DNA of 64,000 nucleotides from Yponomeuta sedellus (GCA_934045075.1 OW203722.1:19506986-19570985), one strand, 5' to 3'; shown: positions 21,008 through 32,395, counted from the stretch's first letter. Notes: generated by a model from the letters alone, not told the origin. Numbers and translations: made by a program.

Positions 21008-21705
21008 GTCTTCTACTTTACTTGAGCGGTTATTTACTTATACTATACCTATGCTTACTTACGTATGCAAAGTTATATTACAATGCCAATTTACATAACT
21101 CCAAAAATTACTCTCCGAAACGATCGGGTGGAAAACATAAATTCGGATATGCATCAAAAGTTTTCTTTAATGGAATTGCTTCCGGAGGAAACCTGCACCG
21201 CGACATTTACCGTTTCCTTTGTGTAATTTCGTTTCGTTCGGTTTCAGCAAAACAAAACTCGATGCCCCGTGTTTTGACATCGGGAGGTGCATTTTTCATT
21301 TTGTATAAGTAGGAATCGAAGGAATCCTAGCAAAGATCTTAGCAAAATGAAACACTTTTTAAATGTAATATAAGTTGGTACTTCCCACTACGCTTCCTTT
21401 TTTTCAATTTTATGGATTTCCCTGTTTATAAGAATTTTTTATTGCAGTAAGTAATCATCCTTCACCTAGCTGTTACAAGTGTGTACTGTAGTGTGTAAGT
21501 GAAACATCTTCAAATACCTATTAATGTACCTCTCTCTGCCTCTCTTCTCTTTTCTCTCTATCTATCTATCTACCTATTTTAGGGAGATAGAGAAAGTATG
21601 CTGTAAAAGCGACTGAGACACTCCAGTTAGAGTTTGTGTTTTGAAATTACTTTTGTTCTAATAGATTATACTCCAAATTGTATTATTCATTATATGAACT
21701 TCTTT
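21008..21705. other. nothing recognised
   Basis: Includes a TCTATCTATCTATCTACC run near 21557. No coding or repeat family identified. Confidence 0.35.
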
Positions 21706-21820
21706 TTCTTCTTCTTCAGGCTATATTAGTCCACTGCTGGACATAGCTAGCCCTCCCCTAATGAGCGCCAAGCGCTCTGTCTTATGCTTGCCGCATCCAG
21801 CGTCTGAACTTACGAAAAAT
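21706..21820 (-). pseudogene. RTE-like LINE C-terminus and tail
   Basis: The minus strand reads RRWMRQA then a stop, then the tail with GGGGAGGGCTA and a (GAA)n end. Related to the fuller copy at 26997-27245. Confidence 0.5.
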
Positions 21821-21991
21821 TAAATTAAAAGTTTATTTATAAACAAATTTGAAATAAATTCGTACTTTACGTGCTCTACCAATATCACAGACTTCAGTAA
21901 ATCATTGTACTTCATAGAAGAATGTACATTCTTTTAACACATACAGTGTTATATGTACATCTATCGACATCGATAGATGTTTATAACATAA

Positions 21992-22405
21992 TATGTTGCT
22001 TAACTCAAATAATTGATTCCAATCACTCGGTTCGACTAGGCCATTATCGTCATACCGAGTGATTGGAATAAATCACTTGAGTTAAGCAACAACAGGTGCG
22101 GTCAGGTGCAGGATGGGTGACCGTGGCATTTTTCCGAGCGCTTCTGTGCTTCGCAAGGGACGTTAAAGCGTTGGTGCCGGCTGTCAAGTAATGGCAGTCG
22201 TTAAGCCACGTCAGAGGCCTTATGGGCGGCTTGATAACTTCTGACACTAAGACCCGCCACTTTCTTACAATCCTCCACCAACCTGGACTTAGCTCCCGTG
22301 GTGGAGTATGGTCTAACCTTCCTGCGATGGAAGAAGAGACCCCCGAGCAGTGGGAACATACCAGGGTTGATATCGATCGACTCGGTTTGACTAGGCCACG
22401 AGCGC
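21992..22405 (+). repeat. 5S-derived SINE flanked by inverted head fragments
   Basis: The main copy, 22054-22371, has GAGTTAAGCAAC, GGCGGTCAGG-like and GGATGGGTGACCGT, with a short deletion after it. On its left, 21992-22043 is an inverted copy of the SINE head. On its right, 22376-22405 is another inverted head piece (CTCGGTTTGACTAGGCCACG). Three head fragments around one body indicate a rearranged or multi-event insertion. Confidence 0.6.
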
Positions 22406-23052
22406 TTCATCGGATCTATCAAAAGGCGCTATTCCAAAGCAAATATATTTTTAATCCAACAAATAAAAGAGAAAATTGTAGACAAAAGTTATTGTAAAAG
22501 ACAAACTCTAGCTAAATGAAGTGTTCTTAGAATTGCGCATTGAAAAAAATAACGTTGTGTAGCTCAAAAACTAGCAATAGGCTTGATAGGTTAGATATTT
22601 CGTTAGTGTTGGATGAGTGCTCAGAAGGTGAGAATTTTAAAATGTGTTGTGTATTTTTTCCAAAAAAAGAAAGAAAAAATAATTTTTAAAATAAGCCGCA
22701 TAAACGCTCTTGAGCAATATGGCGTCGCACAGGAATTGGTGACGTCACTGATCAGTAAACAAACAAACGTCAACTCTCTGGTTCTCGGATCGCTATTTTT
22801 ATTAAACCGTAACGTCATTATAGACTCGACTAATCCTGGCCGTTTTCGATAAAATTGCAACAGTACAAAGTTTTATCCTGGTCTTTTTTTGTAGAAATAA
22901 TCTATTTTCTTTGAGATGGCATGCTTTTCTTATTAATATTTCGTTTACTTAAGGAACCTCCAGTTCAAATTTTGTATACACATAATTTTATAGTTTTTTT
23001 GTGGGACTGTTTGTGTCCTGAATAAAATAAAATAAATTAATGTATAATAATT
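22406..23052. other. nothing recognised
   Basis: Overlapping opposite-strand 79-codon frames at 22613-22860 show no domain. No repeat family identified. Confidence 0.35.
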
Positions 23053-23580
23053 AATACTTTGTTTTCGCACTGTCAAACAGAATATTGAGTCCTATTCATT
23101 CTTGCGCATTAAAAGCAAAGAGGGACCAAAGGACTACTGCTCTGGGCGTCGGAACAATGACAAGGCCTACGAGTCTGGATTTAACAGGCGCTGTTGGGCG
23201 CAAGCTGCCGTTAAATTGGACGAAATATTGCCCAGACGTCAAGTTTCTCGCTAGAAACGGACGGGCGTATTCTCACAGCCTCACTACAGACGAACGGCAA
23301 AGATATTTTAGCACCGAATACTTTGTTTTCGCACTGTCAAACAGAATATTGAGTCCTATTCATTCTTGCGCATTAAAAGCAAAGAGGGACCAAAGGACTA
23401 CTGCTCTGGGCGTCGGAACAATGACAAGGCCTACGAGTCTGGATTTAACAGGCGCTGTTGGGCGCAAGCTGCCGTTAAATTGGACGAAATATTGCCCAGA
23501 CGTCAAGTTTCTCGCTAGAAACGGACGGGCGTATTCTCACAGCCTCACTACAGACGAACGGCAAAGATATTTTAGCACCG
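23053..23580. repeat. exact 264-bp tandem duplication
   Basis: 23053-23316 and 23317-23580 both start AATACTTTGTTTTCGCACTG and end TATTTTAGCACCG; I found no difference by eye. 264 is divisible by three, so a plus frame (containing YSHSLTTDERQRYF twice) stays open for 170 codons. I do not recognise the peptide. The exact identity means a recent duplication or an assembly artefact. Confidence 0.8.
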
Positions 23581-23593
23581 ACTTTATGGAAGA

Positions 23594-23725
23594 CTAGCTG
23601 GTGTCCGCAACTTCGTCTGCGCAGGATTAGTGCAGGATGTATTACCGGGATATCAAGAACCTTATTCAGATCTTTGTCTATCTGTACGCCAAGTTTCATG
23701 TAAATCCGTTCCAATCAGTACCAAT
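23594..23725 (-). mobile_element. Helitron-like end fragment (HelD)
   Basis: On the plus strand it begins A|CTAGCTGGTGTCCGCAACTT. The minus strand therefore ends ..CAGCTAG|T, the Helitron 3' rule. The interior, AAGTTTCATGTAAATCCGTT, is typical of non-autonomous lepidopteran Helitrons. The other end is not seen. Confidence 0.4.
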
Positions 23726-24019
23726 TAGCATCAAAACTTCTTCACAATCACATTTATATAATAGAAGTAGGATGATAATGATGACTTCAACACCACACAT
23801 AAAGATTTATAAACTAAATAAACAGATAGAATACCAAATATAGAGTAGTTACATAATATTCACAAGTCTTCATGATAGTCAAGTCAAGATAGTCTTCATG
23901 GACTCTACTCTTGAAAATTCCATAAAATCCGGTATAACTCTTACTATGAACGGGGATGCGACGACCCTGATATATCTCTTTCACTTCCTCAACATTCACG
24001 TAAGACCCTATGTGATATA

Positions 24020-24165
24020 ATAAGGATATAATAATAATAATAATAAATAAATAAATATTCATGGACATATTACACAGATCTCGTTAGCCCTATACTAAGT
24101 ACAATTAAATGACTTGTGTTATTGGTGCTAACTCAACGATAGATTTAATACAATAAATACATATA
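24020..24165. repeat. repeat LT2
   Basis: Same ordered blocks as 6440 and 18060: CATGGACATATTACACAGAT to GATAGATTTAATACAATAAA. Confidence 0.5.
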
Positions 24166-24179
24166 ATTAGATCACATAA

Positions 24180-24262
24180 GGCCTCGGACGTCCATTAACG
24201 ACCCTTCCACTCACATTTGCTCGATATATTTGTTTCGTCCCTCTTTCAATGCACATAAGCAG
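24180..24262 (-). pseudogene. LINE C-terminal fragment (TNI..NVS type)
   Basis: GGACGTCCATTAACGACCC and CACTCACATTTGCTCGATAT match the inverted complement of 46960-47020 (NVSRRAGKGCPRRT). Short and broken. Confidence 0.4.
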
Positions 24263-24699
24263 CATTAAGCTCGACTATGTGCATTTTTTTATGCAATAAA
24301 GAAGTTTAATAATAATAAATACTGTTTAATAATGACAATTGAAATGAGCCAACTGTATCCGAGACAGTTACGATAAGGAAACTTAAGGAAACGAAACACG
24401 AGTTTAAGAAAAGTCATCCTGAATGTCGCTCAACACCGATTTTCTACGAATTATACGACCGACAAGTTCAGTCTCAAGTTTTGCTGACTTAACAGAAACT
24501 TATGAGATTGAGATGGGACACTTATTGGTTGAATGCTAAATCGTACTTATCCGATAGTTTCTAAAGGTGCATTATTTTTATAGTTTACCTGTAACTGGGT
24601 TTGTCATAAAGCTAGCTTGTGTACATTTTTCGGAAACGTTGAAAATAAAGAAATTTAAAGTGGTATTTTGTTAAACTTTTGTAATAAAATTCGAACGGC

Positions 24700-24960
24700 T
24701 TAAACGAATAGCAAGGCATGTCTCACGTTGAGGTCCGACAAATTGCCGTCCTGAAACTCAATAAGAAGAGGTCACGGGTTCGTACCCCGGCTGGGGATAA
24801 AACACCCCAGGTCTTCGATGTTAAAATGTTTGCGATATCGCTGTTTCTGGTTCCTGCGACACACTGTATCCTAGTGTGGGAACAGAAGCAATGTATGTGC
24901 CTGAATGTAAATGTTATGTTATATTGTTTGCTACAATATTATTTTTGTAGGATTTTTACT
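24700..24960 (+). repeat. tRNA-derived SINE
   Basis: B box GGTTCGTACCCC near 24778. The body contains GCGATATCGCTGTTTCTGGT and GGAACAGAAGCAATGTATGT, and ends in an A/T-rich tail. Related to the inverted copy at 51415-51600. Confidence 0.5.
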
Positions 24961-25249
24961 TAGTGCTAACTTGCCTGTTGCCTTAATTAAGTTAAGAAAT
25001 ATTTGAGAGATAGCCTGTCTTAAACTTTTAGATAGATAGATAGATAGAGTCCCTGACTTTTAGATAGATAGATAGAGTCCCTGACCTTTCAGTCCTGACT
25101 TTGAAAACAAAGTAGATTTATATATTGGAGTTTATATTAATTTAGTGTGGCTATGAAGACGAATGGCGTCACACATTGTCAGTATCAAGTTTAAATGTAT
25201 TAAGTATAAATGTAAACAAATCGGTGATTAAAATTACGGATTCCTGATT

Positions 25250-25965
25250 CGGGGCCATGACCTTAACAGCCTTGTATCAAAGTGCTTCACTTCTTCAAAT
25301 TTTAACTCTTATTGATCAGCTGAGTGATCTAGGTGCCTTTCACGATAGAAAGCTTTTATTTAAACAACATATTACAAATATAACCAACAAGGCTAATACG
25401 TCACTACGATTTACAATGAGAGCGTGTAAACCATTTTCCCATATGAAAACATTGAAAGGTCTTTACTGCGCATACGTTCAAAGCCAGTTAGAGTATGCTT
25501 CTTAAACATTACTTAAACAAACAAGGAACCCTTGCTATGAGGTCTATAATGTGATAATCGAATGTATCCAAAAAAGATTTTTTCGTCATCTAATATACAA
25601 ATTTCGACTTCCCGATGAAATTTAACACACATTCCCGATAAAATGTGTGTTAAATTTCATCTCCTACCTCTAAAATTACGCAGAGATATCAGATCTATCT
25701 TATTTAGTAAAGTTATTACAAGGTAAAAATTATTGCCCTCTGCTACTGAGCAGCCTTGGACTAAGAACTAAATCTTTTAATTCTAGGCATAATATTCAGA
25801 ACAAACTATAGAAAAAACTCCTACTCAATTAGGGCACCAAATTTATTCAATCAATTGCGCCGCGACGACCACATTGATATCTTTAATTCTAGTGTATCTT
25901 CCATTAAAGCAATTCTTACATCTCAGTTTGCAGAGGAGACATGTTTATGTTCTGATTAATAAAAT
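25250..25965 (+). pseudogene. non-LTR retrotransposon RT C-terminal region
   Basis: Frame 25257-25505 encodes DLGAFHDRKLLFKQHI and LKGLYCAYVQSQLEYAS. This is the region after the RT palm in Jockey/CR1-like proteins (DLGV.D..L.F..H, then LY..V.S.LEYAS). A stop replaces the expected following residues, and the reading frame continues in pieces (NPCYEVYNVIIECIQKRFF, then SSLGLRTKSFNSRHNIQNK). Partial, frame-broken and not functional. A local hairpin at 25615-25660 lies inside. Confidence 0.65.
25615..25660. repeat. perfect 19-bp inverted repeat, 8-bp loop
   Basis: ATGAAATTTAACACACATT and its complement around CCCGATAA. It sits inside a LINE fragment and interrupts its reading, so it arose after insertion. 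Confidence 0.75.
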
Positions 25966-26299
25966 GATATTTAAAGTGTTCTTTAATTATTTTTTTTAAA
26001 TTTTTGGATGTGGGTAATTTAACAGCGTATAAATTTCAATGTTAATCTGGCTTATTTGTTGTATACCAGCGAAAACCTGTAATTAGCTTACAGTTATTAT
26101 TTTCAAGTTATTAAGTAAGGCTTAAAGTTGTTGATTTCTTATTTAAATTTAATTGCAGTCTGAAGTACTTCGGGTAACAAACGCCTGAATTATTAAATTG
26201 ACAACAGGCTATAGAGCGAAGCATTCAGGCGTAAAAATTTACCAAATCCGGAACACTACGCTGCGATTCTGAACAAGAATCGCCGATGTTGGAGCTGAA

Positions 26300-26545
26300 A
26301 CTGCTAAACCGAAGTGGAATTGGGCAGTCAGCGATAGTTGTCTCTAAACAAGTAAATACCAAGGCAAAAGTTGTTACTGAATGGATTCCAATGATGTCGA
26401 TGATGGCGGGACGACCTACTAACCTTTTTTTGATCTGCCTGGATGGCGGAGTATGGTCCAACTTCCAAGACCGGAGGGAGTGAAAAATCAAAGGCCAAGC
26501 ACTAAGCAGCAGTGGAACACTATCACTGATAGCGAATAAAATAAC
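26300..26545 (+). pseudogene. RTE-like LINE C-terminus, degenerate
   Basis: In shifting frames it reads WNWAVSD, TEWIP, GRPT, WRSMVQLPR and ALSSSG/KQQWNTITD. The order W.W, EW.P, GRP, ..QQWN matches RTE-type C-termini. Several indels are present. Confidence 0.45.
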
Positions 26546-26996
26546 TGCAGCGTCGGTCGAGCACTGGGCTGGTTTAGATTTTTATTGTAGTGAAAGCAGT
26601 TACAGTCGATAGCAGGTCGAACTATCTTATTTTCATTGCAAAGTTACCCGTGTCGTAGCAGGGTAGGGATGATAAATGTAAAGTTTTACGTCATATAGTT
26701 TGGTGAGCTGTAGACGGTACCTGAGGAAGATATCCACATTCTATTTCAGACACAACTAACCTTAAGTAATTCATTAATTTAACGTCTCTTAAAATCACCT
26801 ACGTAGGTACAAGTGGTTGGATATTGGGTGTCTTTCTTCTGACAAGTTTGATGGGTATAGTTTTGGAGTGCCAACTTTACAAAAGTCGGGCCTAGAGATT
26901 TCAGACTTTTATATAGTTTCACTGCATGGTTTAAAAATAAAAATTATTTTTAACGTTTAATAAAAGAGTAAAGTACTTGTGAACAAAAGTAATTCT
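26545..26996. other. nothing recognised
   Basis: Non-coding. No family identified. Confidence 0.35.
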
Positions 26997-27245
26997 TCTT
27001 CTTCTTCAGGCTATATTATGTAGTCCACTGCTGGATATAGCCCTCCCCTAATGAGCGCCATAGCGCCCTGTCTTCAGCTTGTCGCATCCAGCATCTGCCG
27101 GCAATTTTTCGCAGATCGTCATCCCACCTGGTCGGAGGGCGTCCTACACTACGTTAGCCGAGTCGCGGTCTCCACTCAAGAACACGTTTACTCCAACGGT
27201 TGTTGATTCTTCGCGAGATATGGCCAGCCCACTGCCACTTCACAA
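26997..27245 (-). pseudogene. RTE-like LINE C-terminus with (GAA)n tail
   Basis: The minus strand encodes WQWAGHISRRINNRWSKRV, then EWRPRLG, a stop, GRPPTRWDDDLRKIAG, CWMRQAEDRALWRSLGEGY and IQQWTT followed by TAA. RPPTRWDD..R.AG..W.R.A is diagnostic for RTE-class proteins. After the stop comes TATAGCCTGAAGAAGAAG. The SINE-G copies share this end, so this LINE family is their likely mobiliser. Confidence 0.65.
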
Positions 27246-27624
27246 ACAAAGGTAATTAATGAAATAAAATTATTTAATTAAAGAAAATTAATTAATAATA
27301 ACTTTAAAGATAATGATAAAGATATTACCTTACATTTTAAAATAGGTGCCTATGTAAGTCAGTATTTTAATTTACATATCGTTAGTACGTAAGTTAATAA
27401 AGTCTTTTCCAGAACGCAGACCCGGATATTTATAATCTTAACCCGAAGCCCGGACATGTACCATTCCGGGTCAAATCCGGGGAGGTGGCAGCCCTAGTAT
27501 AGTCTGATGTACGCTCGCGGTCTGAAAATGTTCTTTGTCACAAAGTGTTTATAATGCCACATAAATGAACTTGTTACCTATTAACATTGCCTTATTACAC
27601 TATCTATCAAAGGTTGTAAAGTTC

Positions 27625-27683
27625 ACCCGTGCCCCTATCGGTGGGGACATAATCTTGGTTTGTTGATGGTGATGATGATAAGT
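27625..27683 (+). repeat. RTE-like LINE tail
   Basis: CACCCGTGCCCCTATCGGTG, GGGACATAATCTTGGTTTG and GATGGTGATGATGAT. Similar to the 5S-SINE 3' end. Confidence 0.4.
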
Positions 27684-27768
27684 TGTAAAGCATCGATTCT
27701 AACAAAAAGTGTAGTCACGAGAACTACTTACCCAAAAACTACATAACAATAACTTGTTATGTTTTCCT

Positions 27769-28015
27769 TCACGCTAGCGGTGAAGGAAAACATCTTGAGG
27801 AAACCCGCGGCATGGTTGGCTCCGCACGTATTGACTAGTCTTTCCTGAGGGCTAGGCCGACTAAGCTGTCAGGATGGTATAGGTGCTGGGCAAGCCTACA
27901 CCATCTATAAAACCATGTCCCAGGCACTACAGCGTCGGACGTGTCTCTTCCCTCATCTAGTGTGAGTGAAGATACCACTGGACGCTGCATAAATCATCTC
28001 ATTAAGTAGATGCTA
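27769..28015 (-). repeat. family H hairpin and repeat R11
   Basis: ATGTTTTCCTTCAC and its complement at 27769-27803 form a 14-bp hairpin next to GAGGAAACC. From 27830, R11 runs inverted (CTGGGCAAGCCTACACCATC, CCAGGCACTACAGCGTC). Confidence 0.45.
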
Positions 28016-28788
28016 AAAGGGCAATATATTATTAAGTAATGTTAGTAAATAAATAAAAAAACAAAAAAAAATACATCTTTGCTTTTTTTGATTGTATAGC
28101 AGAGTTGATTTTTCTTCTCTTTTTACTTATTTCAGTATGCTGGGTAACAATACAATAAAATTCATGTTAAAGTACAATTGACAGCGAACCTACCACTACA
28201 TGCATACTCTGTATTCGGTCACATGATGAGTGACTATGCTACACAATGCAAATGCAATTAGCTGTCTACTGTACGAGTACCTCATTAATAAACTTTTATC
28301 TATAGCAGCTACTTACTATCGTTACAGCAACATTTTGCAAAGTCCTTAAGCCAGATGGGCTTACAAAAGGGTCATCTCTTCATATCATATCCAATGAAAT
28401 CGTGTGTCTATTTTTAACGATACAAGTATACGTTCAATTATGGCCCTAAGTGAAATAATTTCTGACCGCGAACGAACCATCTGATTTATTAATAAACTTT
28501 GAATGGAATTCCTATAGTGGTAGTGTTTGACCTTTCAAAATCCCGCTCTTAGAATTAATAAATTGCTAGGTTCAAAAGTTTTAGTAGGTCCCCCTACCCT
28601 CTCACGATCGGGTTTCTCCAATGTGTGGTTCGCATGTAACTTTAAGTTTCGATTAAGTGCGAAGTTCCGAAGTTTCTACCTCGATTTAACTACAAAGTTG
28701 GTAAGTTCCTTCAGTCGGATAGCTGTTCCGTGAATTTGCACAATTCAATGTAACGTTTATTGTATTGAATTAATATAATCGAAACGAA
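28016..28788. other. nothing recognised
   Basis: AT-rich. The 68-codon frame at 28527 shows no domain. Confidence 0.35.
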
Positions 28789-29128
28789 GCGCTCGTAGCC
28801 TAGTGCAACCGAGTGATTGGAACCAATTACTAGGGTTCAGCAACAACAGGCGTTGTCTGGTGCTGGATGAGTGCCCACCCCGTGACTACCGCTAGTGGCA
28901 TTTGTTCCGAGCGCTTTCGTGCTTTGCAAGGCAAGTCAAACCATTGGTGCTTAGTGGCAGTCGTTAAGTCATGTCAGAGGTCTCATGGGCGGCTTGATAA
29001 CTTCAAATAGTAAGGCCCGCCTCCACCAACCTGGACTTGACCCCCGTGGTGGAGAATGCCATAACCTTTCTGCGATGCAGGAAGAGACTTTGTACATCCC
29101 CTGCAGTGGGGACATACAAGGGTTGATA
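28789..29128 (+). repeat. 5S-derived SINE at the edge of a Gypsy remnant
   Basis: GCGCTCGTAGCCTAGTGC, CAGCAACAACAGGCGTTGTC and GGGTTGAT end. AATATAATCG occurs just before (from about 28771) and just after (about 29138), a possible target duplication. The Gypsy pol fragment begins directly after it. Confidence 0.6.
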
Positions 29129-29144
29129 TCATATCATCAATATA

Positions 29145-29510
29145 ATCGCGTTTCATATTTCATTGAAGATTTCCAGGAATGTTTACCAAGAATAGAAGTG
29201 ATTTTTGCGACATTAGCGGGTGGCGAGCAATTTTCTAAAATATACCTATCGCATGCCTTTCAGCAATTGTTGCTTGCTCCTGAATCACAGCCGCTGACGG
29301 CTATTACTACGTATATCGGCACCTTTGTTTATGAAAGAGTACCTTTTGGCTTAAATTTCATACCCGAGAATTTTCAAAAAATCATGGAGGAACTCTGTGG
29401 TTTGCCGTCGACCGTAGTGTTTCAGGACGACATTTGCGTCACCGGCAGTGACAGAAGCACACATATAAAAAAATCTAACCAAAGTTTTGGCTTGTCTCCG
29501 TGAAGCGGGG
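29145..29510 (+). pseudogene. Gypsy (Mag-like) reverse transcriptase, 5' truncated
   Basis: Encodes LPRIEVIFATLAGGEQFSKI, FVYERVPFGLNFIPENFQ and the catalytic box FQDDICV. This corresponds to the middle and end of a Ty3/Gypsy RT. Everything upstream (gag, protease, RT start) is missing at the SINE junction. A frameshift near 29495 ends the frame. Confidence 0.75.
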
Positions 29511-29542
29511 CTGCGATTAAACATAGAAAAATACGTTGTTTT

Positions 29543-30240
29543 GTGAATAGCGTTACTCATCTCGGTTATCGCATCGATAAGAATGGCTTACACACTGACA
29601 GCAAAAAAATACAAGCAATCGTTTCTGCACCCACACCAAAAGACATAACACAATTAAAAAGTTTTTTAGGGCTTGGGAACTTTTACTCAAGATTTTGCGT
29701 AAATTTAAGTGGCATAATACGACCACTTTACAATTTATTAAAAAAAAATGTCAAAAGGCAATGGGGTGAGGAGAGTGAGAAAGAATTTACCGATATAAAA
29801 AACTGTTTAAGCAGCGCGCCCCAGTGTTAGCGCATTAGGATGCATCATTGCCGCTTATTTTGTCAGTAGATAAAAGCGCTTACGGATTGGGCGCCGTGCT
29901 GACTCACCGCTTTCCTGACGGTTCGGAGCGACTAGTGAGCTGTGTGCGTCGCGTACGCTTAATGCTGCTGAGCAGAACTACTCGCAATTGGATAAGGAAG
30001 CGCTCGCTATCTTGGTTGGTGTTACAAAACACCACCAATGTGTATATGGCAGAAGATTTATTTTACGTAGCGATCACAAAGCACTGAGTTACATCTTCGG
30101 CAATAATAAAGTGATACCCCAGTCGAGTACAACGTTATGCTATAAAACTCGCTGGTTATAACTTTCAAATCGAATTCGTACCGTCCACTAGAAATTGTTT
30201 CGCTGATTGCTTATCTCGACTACCTCTAGAGCATAAACAG
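29543..30240 (+). pseudogene. Gypsy RT connection and RNase H, frame-broken
   Basis: 29543-29830 reads YRIDKNGLHTD, KSFLGLGNFYSRFCVNLSGI and RPLYNLLKK, the segment between RT and RNase H. From 29848 LSVDKSAYGLGAVLTH and later FVPSTRNCFADCLSRLP show the RNase H domain, shared among three frames. Several stops make it non-functional. Confidence 0.75.
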
Positions 30241-30480
30241 AGGGTTAACTCTAATTTACAAACTTATGATGGGAGTTATTTAAATTACATTAATAATAAG
30301 TTGCCGATTACTTTTAACGAAATTAAAACAGAAACACGCAGAGACCCAACATTGAACAAGATCATAGGACACATAAAAATTGGTTGGCCAGATAAATGCA
30401 TTAATGAAAACATGAGACCATTTTTTATTCGAAAAGAAAATCTCTTTGTTGAGCATGATTGTCTGGTTTTGGGTTAACGT

Positions 30481-31404
30481 GTGGTTATTCCGGTTAGTCT
30501 AAGAAATCAGATTATGGAAGAATTGCACAGTGGACACATGGGAGTAGTAAAAATTAAACAGTTGGCTCGGAACTATGTTTGGTGGGCGGGCGTGGACGCC
30601 GACATCGAGCGCGCGTGCAACGAGTGCGGCGCGTGTGCGGCGGAGCGTGACCAGCCGCCACCAGCGCCTTTGCACTCATGGCCCCGGCCAGAGGAACCGT
30701 GGACTAGGCTCAATGTTGATTTTTTAGGTCCATTTCGCAATAAATATTATATAGTACTCGTTGACGCGCATTACAAATGGATGGAAGCCGAAACAATAGC
30801 CAGCACATCCGCTATTTCTGTCATTGCCTTTTTCAGAAAAATCTTTGCCCGTTTTGGTTTACCAAAACAAATCGTACGTGATAACGGCCCACCATTTTCG
30901 TCGTTCGAATATGGTGATTATCTAGAAAAAAATGGCATCAAAAGGCTTTTAGTTGTACCTTATGATCCATCTTGCAACGGAGCGGCCGAAAACGCCGTCA
31001 AAAGCGTAAAACGGATTTTGAAAAAGGATGTTTTCAAGATGGAGGATTGTGAAACTGCCTTAAGTCGATTTTTATTCAGTTATCGAAACAGAGAACATAG
31101 CAGCACATATAAAGAGCCGGCGGTAGCACTAATGGGTAGACGGCTACGCAGTCGCCTTGACCTAATTCGGCCAGAGACGCGGGAGCTGGTGTGCAGTACC
31201 CAGTTTGCTGCAGAGCAGCGGCGTGGCGGCACGCTTAGGGAATTAGGTACGGGCGAGAAGGTTCTGTTACGTGATTATAGCAATAAAGACATTAAATGGA
31301 AGGAGGGAAATGTACATAAGAAGTCGGGGCCTGCGTCCTATGTAGTTAAGACACTTGATGACAGGTTACATAGGCCAGTAACATATAGACCAGATTTTAA
31401 GTGA
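30481..31404 (+). CDS. Gypsy integrase (open 307 codons)
   Basis: An uninterrupted integrase-sized frame of a Mag-like Gypsy element. The zinc-binding part has H16, H19, C46 and C49. The catalytic core has D80 (NVDFLGPF), D135 (RDNGPPF) and E171 (NGAAENAV), with the DD35E spacing kept between the second and third residues. A basic C-terminal tail follows. An in-frame TAA at 30475-30477, just upstream, separates it from the RNase H part, and the GTG at 30481 is only where the open frame resumes. In the parent element it would be cleaved from a pol polyprotein. Because the upstream pol is broken, it is most likely not expressed. Confidence 0.8.
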   Translation: MVIPVSLRNQIMEELHSGHMGVVKIKQLARNYVWWAGVDADIERACNECGACAAERDQPPPAPLHSWPRPEEPWTRLNVDFLGPFRNKYYIVLVDAHYKWMEAETIASTSAISVIAFFRKIFARFGLPKQIVRDNGPPFSSFEYGDYLEKNGIKRLLVVPYDPSCNGAAENAVKSVKRILKKDVFKMEDCETALSRFLFSYRNREHSSTYKEPAVALMGRRLRSRLDLIRPETRELVCSTQFAAEQRRGGTLRELGTGEKVLLRDYSNKDIKWKEGNVHKKSGPASYVVKTLDDRLHRPVTYRPDFK

Positions 31405-31959
31405 CCAAGCCACAAGAAGGTCCCGCCATTCTCTGTCCCGCGTTCCTCCAAATAATTTACAGTCTGACACTTTTACATCTAGTGACCGTTTGAGAGAAAC
31501 AGAAGGGTGGCCCGCTCCTCTGAGCTTGTCTCCGAAAGGCTTAGATTTCTCATCACCGGAGACCAGAACGCAGCCTTGCAGCTCTGCTGAAGAGATTGGT
31601 CAAGCCTCTGCTGAGCCAACATTACAAAGCAGTGGAATCGACACTAATAAGTAAATAATGTTGTTCCAAAACACCCCACTCTTGCTATGCAGTTGAGACC
31701 ACGAAATAGAATTAATAATGTAAAGTAATGAGAACTGTTTTACATTGTTATTGTTTTGTTATAAGTTTGGTGTGTAATATTAGTAAAGTACATACACAGT
31801 ACCTAATCTATTTTAGTTAACGTTACTCTGACATTTAGTATAATTAATCTATTAACATAAGTCTAGGTTTTGCAGAGTAGTTTAAAATATCTGTGTCGTT
31901 GTGATCTTATGGCAAAGGTGTATTTGCATTAGTTATTATTTTTAGTATTTTAGTAAATT
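31405..31959. other. Gypsy 3' non-coding region
   Basis: Sequence between the integrase stop and the polypurine tract. No envelope-like frame is present. Confidence 0.5.
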
Positions 31960-32036
31960 AAGGAGGGAAAAATGTAGTGTTTGTGTGGGTACCAATAAAC
32001 CAGTTCACGATAGTCCGCGTTTCCTTTCACACTACA
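31960..32036 (+). repeat. polypurine tract and 64-bp 3' LTR (Mag-like)
   Basis: AGGAGGGAAAAA at 31961-31972 precedes TGTAGTGTTTGTGTGGGTAC. The LTR contains AATAAA and ends TTTCACACTACA at 32036. It is 64 bp, bounded by TGTAGTG..CACTACA. Very short LTRs are a known feature of the Bombyx Mag lineage. No 5' LTR is present in the window. Confidence 0.65.
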
Positions 32037-32395
32037 TCACAGTAAGGTTAAGAAATACTGTACAGACCGACATCAGTACGTCTAAGTAAGGAAGGGCGGA
32101 GCTTCCTGATACAGGTATTTTCATACTCAAAGGGAAATTCTTGTCCGATTATGTTATTGTCAACATTTTGTAAAGTAAATAAGCAATTATTTATTTATGT
32201 TTGGTGTGTAATTTAGACCCAAACGCTTATATCCTAAATTTAGGACTACCGGATATAATAATAAAATATAAAATATGCGCTAGTCCCTCAATTGGTACAT
32301 TAGAGAAGCAGTTGAAAGAGCACTATTTATCTCTATAATAACTTTGAGCTATATATTTATTTATTATTTACTATGTTTTTTATTTATTTATATTA
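32037..32395. other. nothing recognised
   Basis: Sequence flanking the Gypsy 3' LTR; AT-rich. Confidence 0.35.

Noticed and set aside
23085..23597. 170-codon protein
   Set aside because: Openness comes from an exact 264-bp duplication; no recognisable domain.
25022..25085. GATA-type array as a regulatory element
   Set aside because: A short TAGATAGATAGA run with a neighbouring small duplication; ordinary simple repeat.
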